NCBI RefSeq assembly: GCF_002563655.1
Contig: NZ_PDIY01000001.1
Span: forward strand, 4,208,501 to 4,272,500
Length of the DNA stretch: 64,000 nt
From: Bacillus sp. es.034
GTDB taxonomy: Bacteria > Bacillota > Bacilli > Bacillales > Bacillaceae_B
Direction of reading: 5' to 3'
Made by a program: the position numbers and the translations under genes. Numbering within the stretch: position 1 is the stretch's first letter; each line of letters opens with the position of its first letter. The notes below the pieces were generated by a model that was not told the origin of the DNA, made no database searches, and saw nothing but the letters and a program-made list of their open reading frames with translations. Shown piece by piece: positions 52,403 to 60,160 of the stretch.

Positions 52403-53233
52403 TTAATTTCTAGGATCCACATAATCCGGATAATCCGTAATGATCGCGTCCACGTCCATATCGAATAAGAAATCTGCCGCTTCATGACTGCGCACTGTCC
52501 ATGACCCGATTTGCATGTCCAGGGAATGAACATCTTCCACTACTTGTTCAGTGACGATTCCATAGCTCGGGTTGAACCATTCTGCGTACGTAGAGATTTC
52601 TTTTAATGCTTGGGGTGTCGCTTGCGACTGACTCCAGGCTAAAACTCCGACTGGAACTTTTGGAAGGAGTTGATCCATCTTTTTCATCGAGTCAAAATTA
52701 AAGGATTGAAGAATGATTTTTTCGTTTTGCGGTGTATCGAGGTGACGTTCCTTTAATGCATCAGCCACTTGTTCCTCAATACCAGGATAAAGCTCCGGAG
52801 ACTTCATTTCGATTAAGATTCCCACTTTTCCATGATAGCGATCCAGAACCTCTTCAAATGTCGGGATTTTTTCTCCTGTAAACTGTTCGCCTTTCCAGCT
52901 TCCTGCATCAAGACTCTTCATTTCCTCGAGTGTCAGATCCCCTACTTTTCCCGATCCATCGGTTGTGCGATCCACTGATGTGTCATGGATGACAACCAAT
53001 TCACCATCTTTGCTTCGTTGAACATCGATTTCGATATAATCCGCCTTCATATCGACAGCGAGATCATAGCTTGCGATCGTATTTTCAGGTGCATAGGCTG
53101 CAGCCCCTCGGTGAGCAATATTTTCCACCTGCTTTTTCTCACCCGCTGTCGGCTCTTCTGCAAACGCCTGACTAAATGGACTCAATAACAATGAAACTGC
53201 AATTCCAGTACCGACTAAAAACTTTTTGTTCAT
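52403..53233 (-). CDS. glpQ: Secreted glycerophosphodiester phosphodiesterase
   Basis: 276 residues. Signal peptide MNKKFLVGTGIAVSLLLSPF with AFA cleavage, then the GDPD domain with catalytic NIAHRGAAAYAPENT, metal-binding EIDVQ and a second His in VIHDTSVDRT. It splits glycerophosphodiesters to glycerol 3-phosphate and an alcohol outside the cell. ATG 53233 is chosen because AGGAG is 9 nt upstream; ATG 53242 abuts it. Monocistronic. Confidence 0.92.
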   Translation of the reverse strand: MNKKFLVGTGIAVSLLLSPFSQAFAEEPTAGEKKQVENIAHRGAAAYAPENTIASYDLAVDMKADYIEIDVQRSKDGELVVIHDTSVDRTTDGSGKVGDLTLEEMKSLDAGSWKGEQFTGEKIPTFEEVLDRYHGKVGILIEMKSPELYPGIEEQVADALKERHLDTPQNEKIILQSFNFDSMKKMDQLLPKVPVGVLAWSQSQATPQALKEISTYAEWFNPSYGIVTEQVVEDVHSLDMQIGSWTVRSHEAADFLFDMDVDAIITDYPDYVDPRN

Positions 53234-53418
53234 GTTCTTCATCTCCTATCCCTAATATGTATTCGACTACATTTTAGGGAAGGGATGTTAAGTGGGTATG
53301 TAGTTTGGTACCCATCTTGATAAAGGTTGTGTGAAGGAAACTCAATCTATTTTCTTAGGGATTTTTACAAAAAAGGAAAGAATAATTGGAATGTAGTATT
53401 ATTTGCTTACTTCGCAAT

Positions 53419-54711
53419 CTACTTCAGATCACTCATCTCCCATACTTTCTCCTCTCCCGTTTCCATATTCTTCACTTTAAACTGATTCTTCTTAACCTCC
53501 TCTTCTCCTATCACAATCACATTCCGCACCCCTTCTTTGTTTGCTTTCTCCAAAAGCTTTCCTAATTTCCGGCTGCTCATCTCAAGTTCGACGATATAGC
53601 CTTTTTTTCTTAAATCATTTGCCACCCGTAGAGCTTCCTTCCCTGTGCCGAGTGGAATGACGTAATAGTCAACGTTGGAAGCTTTCTTCGCGTTTCGCTG
53701 AGTCGCCATGATGGCTGCATAAATGACGTCCAATCCAAACGAAATGCCGACGGTCGAGATTTTTTCATCTGTTCCCAGCAGCCCACCGATAGCATTATCA
53801 TATCGTCCGCCACTACCGATGCTTGATGTAATGGACCCGTCCGTTAAAAATATTTCATAAATGGTCCCCGTGTAGATTTCCAGGCCTCTTGCTAAAAAGG
53901 GATTGAAGACGCATTGCTCATCGATTTCGAGGAATTGAAGATAGGAAGTCAGTTCCTTTAATTCATTCAACCCTTCCCTGATTTTGCCGTTTTGATCGGC
54001 GTATGATTCGAAATAGTCCAATCGGTTATTGTTCGTGTCTGTTAAAAATTGCTGGATCAATCGGTTAGTGCTGTCCGCAATGGACAGGTCAGAGAGTTCT
54101 GAGATGACCGCATCGACACCAATCTTTTCGAGTTTGTCGAGGATCAAGACTGCTGGATTGATTCGATCCGCTTCCATACCGAACACTTCAAGCATCCCCG
54201 TCAGAAGTTTCCGGTTATTGTATTGAATGGTCACCTTCATATTGAGCTTTGCGAATGCATCCAACGCCATCATCATCAACTCAGCTTCTGCCACCTGTGA
54301 CTCGACGCCCACAATATCCACATCGCACTGAGTGAATTCCCGAAACCTTCCCGCCCTGATAGGTCCGTCCCTGAACACTTTTCCGATTTCATAACGCTTG
54401 AACGGCATGGGGATGGTCGGGTTCATGGCCGCTACCTTGGCAAAGGGAATCGTCAAATCATAGCGCAGGGCGAGATCCCTTTCTCCTCTGTCCGTTAAGG
54501 TGTACATCTCTTCCAGGATTTCAGCACCACCCGCGTATTTCGAGGCTAGCAGCTCTGTGTAATTCAGGATGGGGGTCTCGAGGGGCTTGCAGCCGTATTG
54601 GATGAACACGTCTTCCAGCGTCCTTCTTACTTCCCTTCTGATCACTTCCGCCTCCGGTAAATAATCCTGCGTCCCTTTAACATTTTGATAATCCATCTTC
54701 TTCATTTTCAT
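53419..54711 (-). CDS. hisS: Histidyl-tRNA synthetase, free-standing paralogue
   Basis: 430 residues. Class II motif 2 is FRDGPIRAGRFREFTQCD, the His-binding motif is RGLEIYTGTIYEI (canonical HisRS usually RGLDYYTG), motif 3 is SIGSGGRYDNAIGG, and an anticodon-binding domain closes the protein (about 335-425). It charges tRNA-His. Unlike the usual Bacillus hisS-aspS pair it stands alone, so it is probably a second HisRS. ATG 54711 has GGAGGAG at about 9 nt. Its leader holds an intrinsic terminator and an ORF with three His codons. Confidence 0.92.
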   Translation of the reverse strand: MKMKKMDYQNVKGTQDYLPEAEVIRREVRRTLEDVFIQYGCKPLETPILNYTELLASKYAGGAEILEEMYTLTDRGERDLALRYDLTIPFAKVAAMNPTIPMPFKRYEIGKVFRDGPIRAGRFREFTQCDVDIVGVESQVAEAELMMMALDAFAKLNMKVTIQYNNRKLLTGMLEVFGMEADRINPAVLILDKLEKIGVDAVISELSDLSIADSTNRLIQQFLTDTNNNRLDYFESYADQNGKIREGLNELKELTSYLQFLEIDEQCVFNPFLARGLEIYTGTIYEIFLTDGSITSSIGSGGRYDNAIGGLLGTDEKISTVGISFGLDVIYAAIMATQRNAKKASNVDYYVIPLGTGKEALRVANDLRKKGYIVELEMSSRKLGKLLEKANKEGVRNVIVIGEEEVKKNQFKVKNMETGEEKVWEMSDLK

Positions 54712-54735
54712 CTTTCTTCTCCTCCTTTTTTGTAT

Positions 54736-54786
54736 AAAAAAAAGAACCACACTTGATAAGCGAATAACTTAATCAAATGCGGTTCT
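54736..54786 (-). terminator. Leader terminator (attenuator) upstream of hisS
   Basis: About 18 paired positions with two mismatches and one bulge (54743-54760 with 54768-54786, loop 7 nt), followed on the minus strand by eight Ts. It lies 25 bp before the hisS start and after the leader ORF, so unregulated RNA polymerase would stop here. Confidence 0.82.
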
Positions 54787-54835
54787 ATGGGAAATAACCT
54801 TCCTATGTGCGATTATTAAAAATCGGATAGCAAGG

Positions 54836-54892
54836 TTACTCGATATGATGATGGAATTGTGTGAATGAGCGTTGCTTGTTGATGAAAGTCAT
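54836..54892 (-). CDS. 18-residue leader peptide with three consecutive His codons (hisS attenuation)
   Basis: The ORF reads MTFINKQRSFTQFHHHIE. ATG 54892 is preceded by GAGGTGG at 7-nt spacing, a strong SD. The last codons are CAT CAT CAT ATC GAG TAA. The stop codon is the first base-paired element of a stable hairpin (TAACCTT-GC-TAT with ATA-GG-AAGGTTA, 54838 to 54792), and the hisS leader terminator follows. This is the layout of ribosome-mediated attenuation by histidyl-tRNA supply. Confidence 0.75.
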   Translation of the reverse strand: MTFINKQRSFTQFHHHIE

Positions 54893-54942
54893 ATTTATCC
54901 ACCTCTTATTTTCATATACGTTATCATATAAGAAAGGTGATT

Positions 54943-55503
54943 TCAATACTTAATAGCATCAAGGATGAGAGAAGGGACAGCTATACGTTCCCCCTGATTT
55001 CTCGGATCGTACTTCTTAGAACGAAAGATGACGCCGTCAGCACCATCCCAGTCATGTTGATGAAAGTTACCTTTCTCGTCAAAATACTCAAGTAGTCTCA
55101 CTTCAAACCCAGCCGTTTCAAATAATTCCGTTAACAACCTGTAGTTATAAACGATCTTATGGCTGGCAGCAGGATGTTCTTCCGGACCGGGTCCCCCTAT
55201 TTGTACAACCTTTTGATAGTCTTCATCAGGAAAATACCCATCAGGTACAGCACAACGGATGTATCCAGAGAGCTTAAGATACTTCATGCATATCTTTGCT
55301 GCCTGTAACCCTTCTTCATATGAAAGGTGTTCCCATACATGCTCTGCCAATATAGCGGATATCGAGCTTTCTTGGAACTTATTTTGCCACGTCGTTTCGT
55401 CCAGTAAGTTCAGGTCTTTTTCCTGGGTATGCAGCCATCCGGGATTATTATGATATTCTCCTGCCCCGATGACGACCTTGAGTTCTGTTTGGGTATTGTT
55501 CAT
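54943..55503 (-). CDS. Class I SAM-dependent methyltransferase-like protein
   Basis: 186 residues. A short SAM-fold is visible: VVIGAGEYHNNPGW (motif I-like), AILAEHVWEHLSYEEG and LSGYIRCAVPDGYFPDEDYQ, as in the predicted methyltransferases that act beside glycosyltransferases (COG4627-like). Substrate unknown. GAGGG precedes ATG 55503. It lies just upstream of the hisS leader. Confidence 0.78.
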   Translation of the reverse strand: MNNTQTELKVVIGAGEYHNNPGWLHTQEKDLNLLDETTWQNKFQESSISAILAEHVWEHLSYEEGLQAAKICMKYLKLSGYIRCAVPDGYFPDEDYQKVVQIGGPGPEEHPAASHKIVYNYRLLTELFETAGFEVRLLEYFDEKGNFHQHDWDGADGVIFRSKKYDPRNQGERIAVPSLILDAIKY

Positions 55504-55556
55504 TTGGGTTCCCTCACTTTAGTGATTTTCTATTTTATCCCAAAAATATTCCCGAC

Positions 55557-55976
55557 TTAAAACAACCAGTAATTTGTCGAGAAAACAGCAATTAACAAAA
55601 TAGTATGAAATCCCGCTTCCATTATCGTATAGGTATATTCCCTATTCTCGCTCATCCACTTCTTCTCCATATAGGATTTCCATAATAACCTGCAGATGAA
55701 AAAGAAGGATATGATTAAATACGGTTGTAAAAATCTGCTTTCAAAGCTAGTACCAACAACCACTATCAGCCCGGCAATCATTACCACCACTGTTAAATTC
55801 CCTAGTAGCTTATCCCCTTTTTCATGTTGCTTATTAAGCATGTCGTGAGAGAAACACTTTCTCTTCTTCAAACCCAGCCACCTGCTAGTCACACGATGAA
55901 ACAAGGTAACGAGAATGATGTAAATCCCAATAACGAAAAGGAGTTTCAGAAAAAATGTTGTCATAAGTCCCAACAT
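55557..55976 (-). CDS. DUF4181 membrane protein, copy 1
   Basis: About 139 residues, four TM segments. The segment KRKCFSHDMLNKQHEKGDKL between TM1 and TM2 is the family signature. AGGAG gives best spacing to ATG 55976. A paralogue lies at 59465-59887 (KRFSYNHLNDHHKKLDW). Function unknown. Confidence 0.75.
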   Translation of the reverse strand: MLGLMTTFFLKLLFVIGIYIILVTLFHRVTSRWLGLKKRKCFSHDMLNKQHEKGDKLLGNLTVVVMIAGLIVVVGTSFESRFLQPYLIISFFFICRLLWKSYMEKKWMSENREYTYTIMEAGFHTILLIAVFSTNYWLF

Positions 55977-56103
55977 CCTCATCTCCTTTCTTTATAATAG
56001 ATGTCAGAATTGGCCCTTGTATTTCAGGGCAATGTACTCAGTATCCAACATACTCATCAAAATATCACTTTCAAACTTTAATTCAATTAATGACCCATAC
56101 CGT

Positions 56104-56700
56104 TCAATACTTCGAATCCCTCAAAACAAATCCTTCCTTTACCGAAGGCCACTCCTCATCAACGATCGAATACAGAACGGCATTTCTGACATATCCATCT
56201 GACAGGATCCTTTCTTTTCTCAGTACTCCCTCTTTCACAGCACCCAACCGTTCAATTGCCTTCTGGGAACGGTGATTTCGTTCATCTGTTTTAAGCTGAA
56301 CCCGCAACATTCCTAAACTTTCAAAACAATAGCGAAGGATCAAATATTTACAATTGGAGTTTACGAAAGACCTCTGATGATCTTTGCTGTACCACGTAGA
56401 ACCCAGTTCACACGATTTTTGTGAAAGGTTGATTCCGAATACTCTGGTTGATCCTATGATTCTATTTTGTTCTTTTAACACGACCGCAAATGGTAAGGCC
56501 GTTTGTTGATCCCGTAGCTGGATGGCGGCTGTTACCCATTGATCCATTTGTTCGAGGGTTGTAATTTCACTAAACATAAAACACCATATCTCAGGATCGT
56601 TTGCTTCAAGGAGGGCAGCGGAATGATGAACCTCCAAGGGAATCAATTTGATTTTATCGTTTTCCAAGGTTGGCGGGGAATGAAAGAGATTGGTTTTCAT
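56104..56700 (-). CDS. GNAT N-acetyltransferase (RimJ/RimL type)
   Basis: 198 residues, Acetyltransf_3 fold: KIKLIPLEVHHSAALLEAN at the N-terminus, then IIGSTRVFGINLSQKSCELG, and the acetyl-CoA region RNHRSQKAIERLGAVKEGVL. It transfers acetyl to an amino group of an unknown substrate. AAGGAGG precedes the ATG. Confidence 0.9.
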   Translation of the reverse strand: MKTNLFHSPPTLENDKIKLIPLEVHHSAALLEANDPEIWCFMFSEITTLEQMDQWVTAAIQLRDQQTALPFAVVLKEQNRIIGSTRVFGINLSQKSCELGSTWYSKDHQRSFVNSNCKYLILRYCFESLGMLRVQLKTDERNHRSQKAIERLGAVKEGVLRKERILSDGYVRNAVLYSIVDEEWPSVKEGFVLRDSKY

Positions 56701-56736
56701 ATGTCCTCCTTTTTCATTTTATTTGAGTTCCGTCCC

Positions 56737-57303
56737 TCACTTTCGCTCGAGCTGAAACTCTTCTATTATCTTTTCCGCAACTTCTTCGGGATTCATATTT
56801 GTATTGTTGATTCTAATATAGTTCTCTCTTTCTATTTCCCCCTCGACCGAATTGAGGCGATGGGTATCCAGGGAAGCAAGCAACCGCTTCTCGGAGTCTT
56901 CGATATTTCGCTTCGACGGCTTATGCTGCAGTCGGTTCGGTGTGATGTTTCGTTTTAGTCGTACTTCCAGATCCGTTTCAAGCTCCACGAAATAGACTTC
57001 TGCCCCGTTTGATTCGAAAATGTCTGTGACTTTCTCGACCCACTTCCAATCCTTTTCTTCGTTGAAGGCCCACATGAAGGTAAAAATCATCCCGTACTGA
57101 TCTGTTTTTGAGAAGGATTCAAAAATTTCGACTCTCAGCATGTTGCAGATTCTCCACATTTCCTCTGTGAATCCGAAGAAAGGCTGTAGCAATTCGATGG
57201 TCATATGGTTGTGAAACAGCTTCAGTTCTGTTCTTTTTTCCAGTTCTTGTCCCACCGTCATTTTCCCAACGGCCTGGGGCCCGAATAGTAAGATGAGTTT
57301 CAT
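56737..57303 (-). CDS. P-loop kinase-like protein
   Basis: 188 residues. The Walker A is FGPQAVGKMTVGQEL, with Met where Ser/Thr-Thr is common but Thr next to it. Shikimate/adenylate-kinase-like layout, with LID-like ITPNRLQHKPSKRNIEDS. Cytosolic. The phosphate acceptor is unknown. AAGGAG precedes ATG 57303. Confidence 0.78.
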   Translation of the reverse strand: MKLILLFGPQAVGKMTVGQELEKRTELKLFHNHMTIELLQPFFGFTEEMWRICNMLRVEIFESFSKTDQYGMIFTFMWAFNEEKDWKWVEKVTDIFESNGAEVYFVELETDLEVRLKRNITPNRLQHKPSKRNIEDSEKRLLASLDTHRLNSVEGEIERENYIRINNTNMNPEEVAEKIIEEFQLERK

Positions 57304-57427
57304 AGGAGTGTCTCCTTGTTGGTTATTTGCTAGTAAATTGCTTGTTTTTACTTTTCAATGAAGCACTAGCTTTCTTTCTAAACGCTATATGATCCGTTTG
57401 TCGAAACCAGTGAATTTCTTGATAGTA

Positions 57428-57859
57428 TTATTCCACATCACTCGTATACTTCTCCGGCAACAATTCCATCACATTACACTTCACCAATTCTCCCCCATAC
57501 GAAAGGATCACATCGGTATGTTTTCCATAATCGCTTATTAATTCCCTACACATTCCACAAGGTGCGACGACCCAGCATTTCTCGATGTCTTCGTGTGGAT
57601 GGGGGTGGGCTACTGCGACAATCGTTTCAATCTCGTGGTCTCCTTCAGAGATGGATTTCCCGAGGGCCATCGCTTCTCCGCATACGGTGATTCTGCCGAC
57701 GTTTGCTTCGACGTGGACAGCTGCATAGACCTTGCCGGAAGTTGCTCTGACAGCTGAACCAATGTGATGCCGACCGTACCTATAATTCGTTTCTATCACT
57801 CTTTCTGCTTCTTTGATTAATTCATAGTCCCTGTCTTCTAAGGTTTTAACGTGTAACAT
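57428..57859 (-). CDS. Cytidine deaminase-like zinc hydrolase
   Basis: 143 residues. Zinc-binding motifs VCGEAMALG (Cys, with Glu as proton shuttle) and PCGMCREL (two Cys) give the tri-Cys site of the cytidine/blasticidin deaminase group. It lies 16 bp downstream of a P-loop kinase gene, so kinase and deaminase form a pair. The true substrate may be a nucleoside or an antibiotic; not resolved. Confidence 0.85.
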   Translation of the reverse strand: MLHVKTLEDRDYELIKEAERVIETNYRYGRHHIGSAVRATSGKVYAAVHVEANVGRITVCGEAMALGKSISEGDHEIETIVAVAHPHPHEDIEKCWVVAPCGMCRELISDYGKHTDVILSYGGELVKCNVMELLPEKYTSDVE

Positions 57860-57875
57860 GATGCACTCCCTTTTT

Positions 57876-58367
57876 TCATATTTGTTTTAAAATCATTTCC
57901 ACTATCTCATCCTGCGTCATTTCATCTGTCAATTGAACTTCTCCATCCACACGGAGATAGTCCTCAGCATTCCACCAGTCACGCATAGAATCCTCCCCAA
58001 ATTCTGTCCTTTTTGAACGGGAGTTGTGCCGGCGGACGGTTTCTTGAAACGATAAATCGTAGTAGTATGTATGGGCTTTTCCGTTATAAAATTGGATTAA
58101 CTCCCGAAGCATATCGCCATAGCGTTGTTCAGTGAAGATTCCTTCCACTATGACCACTTCACATTTCCCTCTACCGTATTCTGTGATCTGCCGGATCAGG
58201 TCCATGGACAGGTTGCCGTCCCGGTCCTGTACCTTCAACATGTCACGGCGGACGACATCTTGGGAAACGAGGAGCGTCCCCCGTCCCAGATGTTGTTGAA
58301 GGCGTTTGGCGGTCGTGGTTTTCCCACTTCCGGAATTTCCTCGTATGATGATCAATGTTGATTCCAT
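57876..58367 (-). CDS. P-loop kinase (zeta/chloramphenicol phosphotransferase-like)
   Basis: 163 residues. Walker A IIRGNSGSGKTTTAKRL, then LVSQDVVRRDMLKVQDRDGN and a basic ETVRRHNSRSKR LID segment. It phosphorylates an unknown small molecule in the cytosol. GGGGAGG precedes the ATG. Spacing of 16 bp to the deaminase gene and 16 bp from the P1 peptidase gene suggests an operon. Confidence 0.82.
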   Translation of the reverse strand: MESTLIIIRGNSGSGKTTTAKRLQQHLGRGTLLVSQDVVRRDMLKVQDRDGNLSMDLIRQITEYGRGKCEVVIVEGIFTEQRYGDMLRELIQFYNGKAHTYYYDLSFQETVRRHNSRSKRTEFGEDSMRDWWNAEDYLRVDGEVQLTDEMTQDEIVEMILKQI

Positions 58368-58383
58368 AGTACCTCCCCGGTGG

Positions 58384-59451
58384 TTAAAGCCCTATAGTGT
58401 ATTTCTCCAGTAAATCTTTTAACGCCGGTCTTTCATTTCCGTCCCTGCCGACCACGTGCGTTGCCGTGATCAATGAGTTCAATACTGCTTCTTCCGTCGC
58501 TTCTCCAATGGCCCGGAATGCAAGGTCGATTTCTTCTTCATGAATCATGGGGACGGACATGCATTGGGACGTATGATCATGGGGGATCTTCGTGGCCGTC
58601 GAGAAGCCGATGACCACTTCGCCGCTCCCGGTTGTGATGATGGAGCCTGTACGGGATAATCCCGTGATTGTCCGCTTGATGATCCGGTTGAGCTGCCTTT
58701 CGGACACGGGGAGGTCCGTCCCTGCAATGATGATGATCGAGCCTTTGTCCTGTTCTTCGCGGGTTTGGAGGATTCTCTCCTTCAGTTCTTCGCCGACGGC
58801 CCTTCCGTTTATAGTCAGGTCGCTTAGTATACCGAAGTTTGTCAAAACGAGGACACCCATTATGTAGGTCCCGTGCTCCATCTTCATGATCCGTGAAGCC
58901 GTTCCGATTCCGCCTTTCAGGGAGTAACAGAGCATGCCGGTACCGGCTCCGACCGTCCCCTCTTCAACGAATGACGATGTATTTTCCAGCGCCTGTCGGA
59001 CATGGTCTTTCGTGATGAAACGTGCCCTGATGTCGTTTAAAAACATGTCATTGCACTCACACACCACAGGATTGACGGTCCCAGTCGTTCTGCCGATCTC
59101 AGGATTCTGTTCGAGCATGTAATCGAACAGGGCATCGGCCGCTGTACCGATGCTCAATGTATTCGTTAATAAAATGGGAGTTTCCAAGGTTCCTAGTTCA
59201 TTGATTTGAATGGTGCCCATCGTTTTGCCGAACCCGTTAATGACATGGCTCGAGGCGATAAGCTTCTCTTTGAATAGGTTTCCCTGGTGAGGCAGGATCG
59301 CCGTGACGCCAGTTTGTCTATCATTTTCACTAAGGGTGACATGACCGACCGTCACGCCTTCAACATCAGTGATTGAATTGTTGGGACCCGTTTCTAACTT
59401 ACCAATTTTCACTCCGTAGTCCCGGATTCTTTTTTGTGCAGGATTGTTCAT
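58384..59451 (-). CDS. P1-family peptidase (DmpA/BapA-type aminopeptidase)
   Basis: 355 residues, Ntn-hydrolase fold that cleaves itself. NSITDVEGVTVGHVT at the N-terminus, TTGTVNPVVCECND in the middle, and the self-cleavage region GTVGAGTGMLC. The family removes N-terminal D- or L-amino acids from small peptides. No signal peptide. ATG 59451 is chosen for GGAGGGA; the frame continues upstream without an SD. Confidence 0.9.
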   Translation of the reverse strand: MNNPAQKRIRDYGVKIGKLETGPNNSITDVEGVTVGHVTLSENDRQTGVTAILPHQGNLFKEKLIASSHVINGFGKTMGTIQINELGTLETPILLTNTLSIGTAADALFDYMLEQNPEIGRTTGTVNPVVCECNDMFLNDIRARFITKDHVRQALENTSSFVEEGTVGAGTGMLCYSLKGGIGTASRIMKMEHGTYIMGVLVLTNFGILSDLTINGRAVGEELKERILQTREEQDKGSIIIIAGTDLPVSERQLNRIIKRTITGLSRTGSIITTGSGEVVIGFSTATKIPHDHTSQCMSVPMIHEEEIDLAFRAIGEATEEAVLNSLITATHVVGRDGNERPALKDLLEKYTIGL

Positions 59452-59464
59452 GCTGGTCCCTCCA

Positions 59465-59887
59465 TTAGGTGAATATTCCGAAAAATTCGGTTGCAAAGAA
59501 TAATAGTAACGTGATGGATAAATAGGCTAGCTGTGAAAGGGTAAATTTATAATCATTGGGATTATCTGAATGTTTCTTTTCAAAGATGGCCCTGACTGTT
59601 TCCGATACCAGGCCAAAACCGAATACCATCATATAGGGTTCCAAGTACCATACTCTTCCTTCTTGATCCAGATTGAAAGCATTATAGATGCCTCCAATGA
59701 CGATGAGGATTAAAAATGTGATTCGAATCATCCAATCCAGTTTTTTATGATGATCATTCAGATGGTTATATGAGAACCTCTTTTTCCTCTTTACGTTCAA
59801 ATTTTTTCTCATTCCTGCGTTAAATAGGAAGATGGACAGAGCGTAGATTGATAAGAATAGAAAACTCTTTAATAAAAAATGATCCAT
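59465..59887 (-). CDS. DUF4181 membrane protein, copy 2
   Basis: 140 residues, four TM segments, signature KKRFSYNHLNDHHKKLDWMI. GAGGAGGAG precedes ATG 59887. It ends 14 bp before the P1 peptidase start and may be the first gene of the operon running to 57428. Paralogue of 55557-55976. Confidence 0.75.
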   Translation of the reverse strand: MDHFLLKSFLFLSIYALSIFLFNAGMRKNLNVKRKKRFSYNHLNDHHKKLDWMIRITFLILIVIGGIYNAFNLDQEGRVWYLEPYMMVFGFGLVSETVRAIFEKKHSDNPNDYKFTLSQLAYLSITLLLFFATEFFGIFT

Positions 59888-59997
59888 CTAATCGTTCTCC
59901 TCCTCTGAAGTCAGTTACATACCAATTATTCCAAAATATTCATATAAACTCAATCCTTTCTTGGGCTAAATACCCTTAAAAACATTCCTTGCCCGGT

Positions 59998-60088
59998 AAT
60001 CATGCGGGTTCTGATTTTTTCATGCGGGACTGAAGATAATCGTGCGAGATTGGATATAATCATGCCAGTTTCGAGTGGAATCGAGCAG
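59998..60088. repeat. Degenerate 20-bp tandem repeat
   Basis: Four to five units of about 20 bp, each starting with AATCATGCGRG or a variant: 59998, 60018, 60038, 60058 (21 bp) and a partial unit at 60079. The first 10 positions are best conserved. The repeats touch one another, so this is not a CRISPR array. Intergenic, between DUF4181 copy 2 and the KinB-like kinase terminator. Confidence 0.65.
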
Positions 60089-60122
60089 CCCTGTCGAATT
60101 TTCTTTATGTGGGAGGAGTAGA

Positions 60123-60160
60123 AAAAACGGCTTTGACCGATAAAAGTCTAAGCCGTTTTT
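60123..60160 (-). terminator. Intrinsic terminator of the sensor kinase gene
   Basis: An 11-bp stem AAAAACGGCTT/AAGCCGTTTTT with Ts on the minus strand, touching the stop codon at 60160. Confidence 0.88.

Noticed and set aside
54361..54372. AGGTCCGTCCCT copy in hisS as a real repeat insertion
   Set aside because: It encodes the conserved FRDGPIR motif of HisRS, so the match is explained by coding constraint.
54736..54942. T-box riboswitch upstream of hisS
   Set aside because: The T-box core (AGGGTGGNACCGCG) is missing; only a weak partial look-alike GAACCGC occurs in the terminator arm, and the leader is too short for stem I.
59998..60088. CRISPR array
   Set aside because: Units are 20 bp, contiguous and degenerate, without spacers, and no cas genes are nearby.
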